A stretch of 64,000 nucleotides of DNA from Prorocentrum cordatum (taxonomy: Eukaryota > Sar > Dinophyceae > Prorocentrales > Prorocentraceae): contig CAUYUJ010014346.1 of assembly GCA_963575745.1 (NCBI GenBank), forward strand, positions 215,856-279,855, in the 5' to 3' direction. Shown here piece after piece: positions 61,095 to 64,000 of the stretch (its first letter is position 1; every line of letters starts with the position of its first letter). The notes below the pieces were generated by a model. The model saw only the letters and a program-made list of their open reading frames with translations. It made no database searches and was not told where the DNA came from. The position numbers and the translations under genes are program-made.

Positions 61095-61960
61095 CCCAAC
61101 CAGGGATGTGGCCGGCGCACTGGAGAAAGCATCACTTTCAATCAAGGATGTGGCTGGCGCTCAGGCGAGAGCATCATCCCGTGCTCGGGCGACAGCTCAC
61201 TTCCCAATCAAGAGTGTAGTCACCGCTCACGCGACAGCACCCCTCCCGTTCAGGGATTTGGCAGGCGCTCCAACGACAGCACCGTTCGCCACTCTCCTCC
61301 CAATTCCGTGGGAATCCTGTGTTCGCTCATCCTTGGGTCAGGGCATCTTTGCGCACAGAGTTGCGAGGCTGTCTCGGGCAAAACTGGCTGGACCACCTGT
61401 CGCGCAGCATCTCAGAAGCCATAGTTTCGAGGATGTCTCAGGCGAAACTGGCTGGACAACCTCAGGTCAGGACATGCCATCCCCGAGCTCAGAGTTGCGA
61501 GGATGTCGCAGGGGAAAGAGGCGAGACGCTGAGGAATGAGAAGAAGGCTGAAGGCTGAAGAATGAGGCCCATCAGTTACCCATAAGCGAGGGCTTGGGTA
61601 GGAGTGCACCTGGACAACCCCCGAACAATCCCCCGGACAACCTGGTTGACAACCCTTCGGGCAATCTCCTCGAGAATCCGACGTGCGTGAGAAAGGCCTG
61701 GTCCTCGCATTGGGGTCGCCATTGGCTCTATTCTCTCCGACCACCTGAAGTCAGGGCAGCTCTGAGACCAAGCTTGCGAGAACGGACCACCTCGTGGGCG
61801 GCATCTCCGAGCCCAGACTTGCCAGAATATCGCAGGCAAAACGAGTCAGAACACCTCTGATCTGGGCATGCGTGAGCCCAGCGATACGAGGGTGTCTCAA
61901 TCGAAAGTGGCAAGACATTCTCCTCAGTTTGAGCATGCTCTGTGCGCTGGCTCCGCGCCC
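61095..61960. repeat. Two diverged tandem repeats (about 50 bp, then about 75 bp)
   Basis: 61095-61310 has four units of AATCAAGGATGTGGCTGGCG with GCGACAGCA-C segments. 61330-61530 and 61735-61960 have units of GAGGATGTCTCAGGCGAAAC, TGGCTGGACAACCTC and GAGCTCAGAGTTGC. CCGGACAACCTGGTTGACAA-type short repeats lie between. Confidence 0.75.
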
Positions 61961-62464
61961 TTTCCAGCTGGTTTTGACTGGCTGCGTCATGCTTCTGATG
62001 ATATAGGTAATTAGGGTATGTGCGTGCGCTGGGGCACGGCCCGGACAACCCGTTGGACCACCCCGCGACGAACCCGACGACCCCCCCCCAGGACAGCCTC
62101 CCCATAATTTTTTCTATACAACATAGTGGGGCATATGGATGGGGGCCCTTGCTGGCCACTCGTCGGCGACCTCCTCTGCCTCCACGGCCCTCGTTTTGGA
62201 GGGTGCGTTCCATGAACCTACGTGCCCGTCTCGCGGGCTCACGTATATGCCGCCCCCATCCGCTCTCGGCGCTGTGCTTGAGGCCGGTTAGCTCACGACC
62301 GCGTCCTGATTCGGGGAGGTCGGCGAAGTCGCCCCACGTGTAATTCGTTTCGCCTGGGGGGGTGGGGGGGGCGCCCGCATCGGAATCGCCGTCCTCCCCC
62401 GCGAGGTTTCCCCACCATTCGGCCGCAGGGATAGCCGAGGATGCGGCTGCTGTTGGAACCATAA
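61961..62464. other. 3' flank of the minus-strand gene, no feature supported
   Basis: A minus-strand frame continues through here but has AT-rich third positions and overlaps the better-supported terminal exon in another frame. I treat it as non-coding. Confidence 0.45.
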
Positions 62465-63799
62465 CTAGTGAAGCCCATGATCCTGCTGCGAGCACTCCTG
62501 GTTGGTCTTGATCATCTGCTTGTCCGTCTCCACCCAGTAGATGTGCCGCATCAGTAGGAAGTGTAGCTATCACTGCGCCTTGGTCCAACCATGCAAATGG
62601 CGATGTGTCCTAACATAAGTTATACGATGTGCGCCATCTTATCAGACTGGGTTCCAGCTGGTCACAATGCATATGTGAACGCGGCGCGTTTCGACTGGTA
62701 GGCTGCAGCAGTGACGAGACCTTCAGAAGTGACACTCGTAGCGCACTCACGCGGACAGCGGGACCAGATCCCGCAGATTGCGCTTCCAGCTTGGCAAGTC
62801 CCCACCTGGCCAGAACGCAGTCAATCTGTTCATCTCGATGCATCCCCACATATCTACGCGTTCAAGGTGTGTTTGTAGATGTCGTTTGTCCTCCAAGCCC
62901 TCGAACTCCAAGGGTAGGTCGCGCCGCAATCGGTGACCCGGCGCCAAAAGTAACGGCAGCCGAGAGAACACGCATGGTGAGAGTCCTCGCCCGTCCTCGA
63001 AGACCACGTGGTAATACTGCTGCCTGTTCGTGGCGTCGTGTCCTGAATGAACTTTGAGCCACTCGCGTGCCCCAAAATACCCATGCGCGGCATGGAACGT
63101 TTCCCGCGGGATCCCATGATGGACCCCATGCTCACTTACTCGCATCAAACGGCCTAAGATGGTGCCAATGCCCACGGCGGCCAAGCCGCGCGCGATGAGT
63201 CCGATGAAGTATAGCCGGGCAGAGAGAGAGTGCAGGTGGTAGACGTCATGGCGGGGTTGGTCGAGTGTCCACGAACGCCAAGAACGTGGAAACAGGAGGC
63301 TCCTGTCGGGAGTCCGCGCTCAGTGGAGCGGGGGAATGTCGAATGACCGCGCCCGTGGTAGGTAAGAGATGCGACAGCAAAGATAACGGCTGAAATTGCG
63401 GTCGAGTTTTCTCGCGCTCGCGTCTGCCTTGATGTTGAAGAAAATTAACCTCAACTGGTAAAGGCCGAGGTGCTCTTCACCATGGTCTTGTCTGTGTCGT
63501 CTCCGTCGCGTAGTCGTTGGCGGCCAGTGTTCCGCTGGTCGTAGATCACCAGCAGGTAGAGGGCGAAGGCGGAGAGGAGCTGCCGCAAGTGCGACAGCTC
63601 CGTTACCAAATGAAAGCGGGGATGGACATCGCGTGTTAGGGAAATGGGATGTAAGGTGGCAAGGTAGGGCCGCGATGTAGGTGGCAAAGCAGAGCGGGAA
63701 AAATGCCTTCTTTCCTCTTCGCGCTGCCTTATATTGAGCGCCAGTGAACACTGGCAAGTAGGTCGGCGCCGCCTTGAACCAAGACGGCGGCAGATGCAT
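62465..63799 (-). CDS. Unidentified multi-exon gene, minus strand, partly resolved
   Basis: Best-supported pieces: the terminal exon 62566-62465 (LHFLLMRHIYWVETDKQMIK ... QQDHGLH, stop TAG 62465-62467), strongly GC3-biased and preceded by GATAG; and the exon 63302-63140 (CGACAG acceptor, consensus GTAAGT donor), reading SLLFPRSWRSWTLDQ ... LSARLYFIGLIARGLAAVGI, which includes a hydrophobic, possibly membrane-spanning stretch. These two join in phase. Upstream, 63640-63470 reads ELSHLRQLLSAFALYLLVIY then DQRNTGRQRLRDGDDTDKTM. 63799-63665 reads WFKAAPTYLPVFTGAQY then KKAFFPLCFATYIAAL in another frame, so an intron or frameshift separates them. The open frame also continues past the GTAAGT to 62747 (GYFGAREWLKVHSGHD ... 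YYHVVFEDGRG), so retention is possible. I do not recognise the family. Confidence 0.45.
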
Positions 63800-63889
63800 T
63801 CGCAGAACACTCCCCCTCGGAGCGCCCCCTCAAAGTGTGGAGCCTGCTGGAGATCCGCATCAAGACCTCTTCGTCCACAAAACATCACC

Positions 63890-64000
63890 CTAAGACGATC
63901 AACATGGCCTCCAAGCCGGCCCCAAAACGCCTCCAAAACGGATAAGATGGCCCCAACATAACCCAATACGGTCCGAAGATGCACCCAAGAAGTGCCAAGA
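63890..64000. repeat. CCCAAGAGG/CCAAAACG short repeat at the window edge
   Basis: Degenerate GGCCTCCAAGCCGGCCCCAA and CGCCTCCAAAACGG units of the CCCCAAGAGG type, probably in the first intron or upstream region of the minus-strand gene. Confidence 0.7.

Noticed and set aside
61728-62588. Minus-strand frame of 286 codons starting MDQGAVIATL
   Set aside because: Third positions are AT-rich, and it overlaps the GC3-biased terminal exon in another frame. The 3' part runs through tandem repeats.

Overview
The window looks like nuclear DNA of a core dinoflagellate. Composition and gene structure suggest something like Prorocentrum, but the species is an inference. The evidence is GC-rich sequence, long trinucleotide microsatellites, short GC3-rich exons in introns of roughly 100 bp to 9 kb, some apparent non-GT (GC or GA) splice donors, and members of a dinoflagellate-expanded protein family. 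There are no operons, Shine-Dalgarno sites or other bacterial features, and no rRNA, tRNA or CRISPR array. Positions 54489-54588 are a 100-N assembly gap inside a TCC microsatellite.

Reading across splice sites on both strands gives four loci. (1) 1248-5055 (+) is a nine-exon gene for a basic, lysine-rich protein of about 421 residues with no recognised function. (2) 5822-8173 (+) is a three-exon member of the dinoflagellate 'HGDG' family, with a CxxC segment and an N-terminal basic NLS-like motif. It may be transposase-derived. (3) About 11475-25260 (-) is a serine/threonine protein kinase split into at least eight small exons, one of 32 nt, buried in about 14 kb of repeats. It keeps the Gly loop, VAIK-type Lys, alphaC Glu, [14 protein letters not shown] and alphaF Asp. 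Its C-lobe end was not found. (4) 62465-63799 (-) is a partly resolved, unidentified multi-exon gene. A few weaker coding candidates (about 47.5 kb and 55.05 kb) are marked as such.

Most of the rest, about 25-62 kb and the kinase introns, is repetitive. I find simple repeats (TCC/GGA, ATC, GAC/CGA, CA, CT), satellites with periods of about 10, 12, 56, 73, 78, 80, 86, 100 and 110 bp, and about a dozen dispersed families of 110-700 bp. At least seven families are foldback or MITE-like with inverted termini (here called A, B, D, E, H, J, K and others), and several have three to seven copies in this window. They cluster, nest and often sit beside trinucleotide microsatellites. The largest dispersed pair is 11880-12600 and 41755-42235.

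The most interesting results are the hidden kinase gene, the family A foldback element (60236-60424 and relatives) with its NotI-centred 20-bp palindrome, the back-to-back foldback cluster at 30.5-31.43 kb, and the TGACGTCA-rich palindrome cluster at 775-950.
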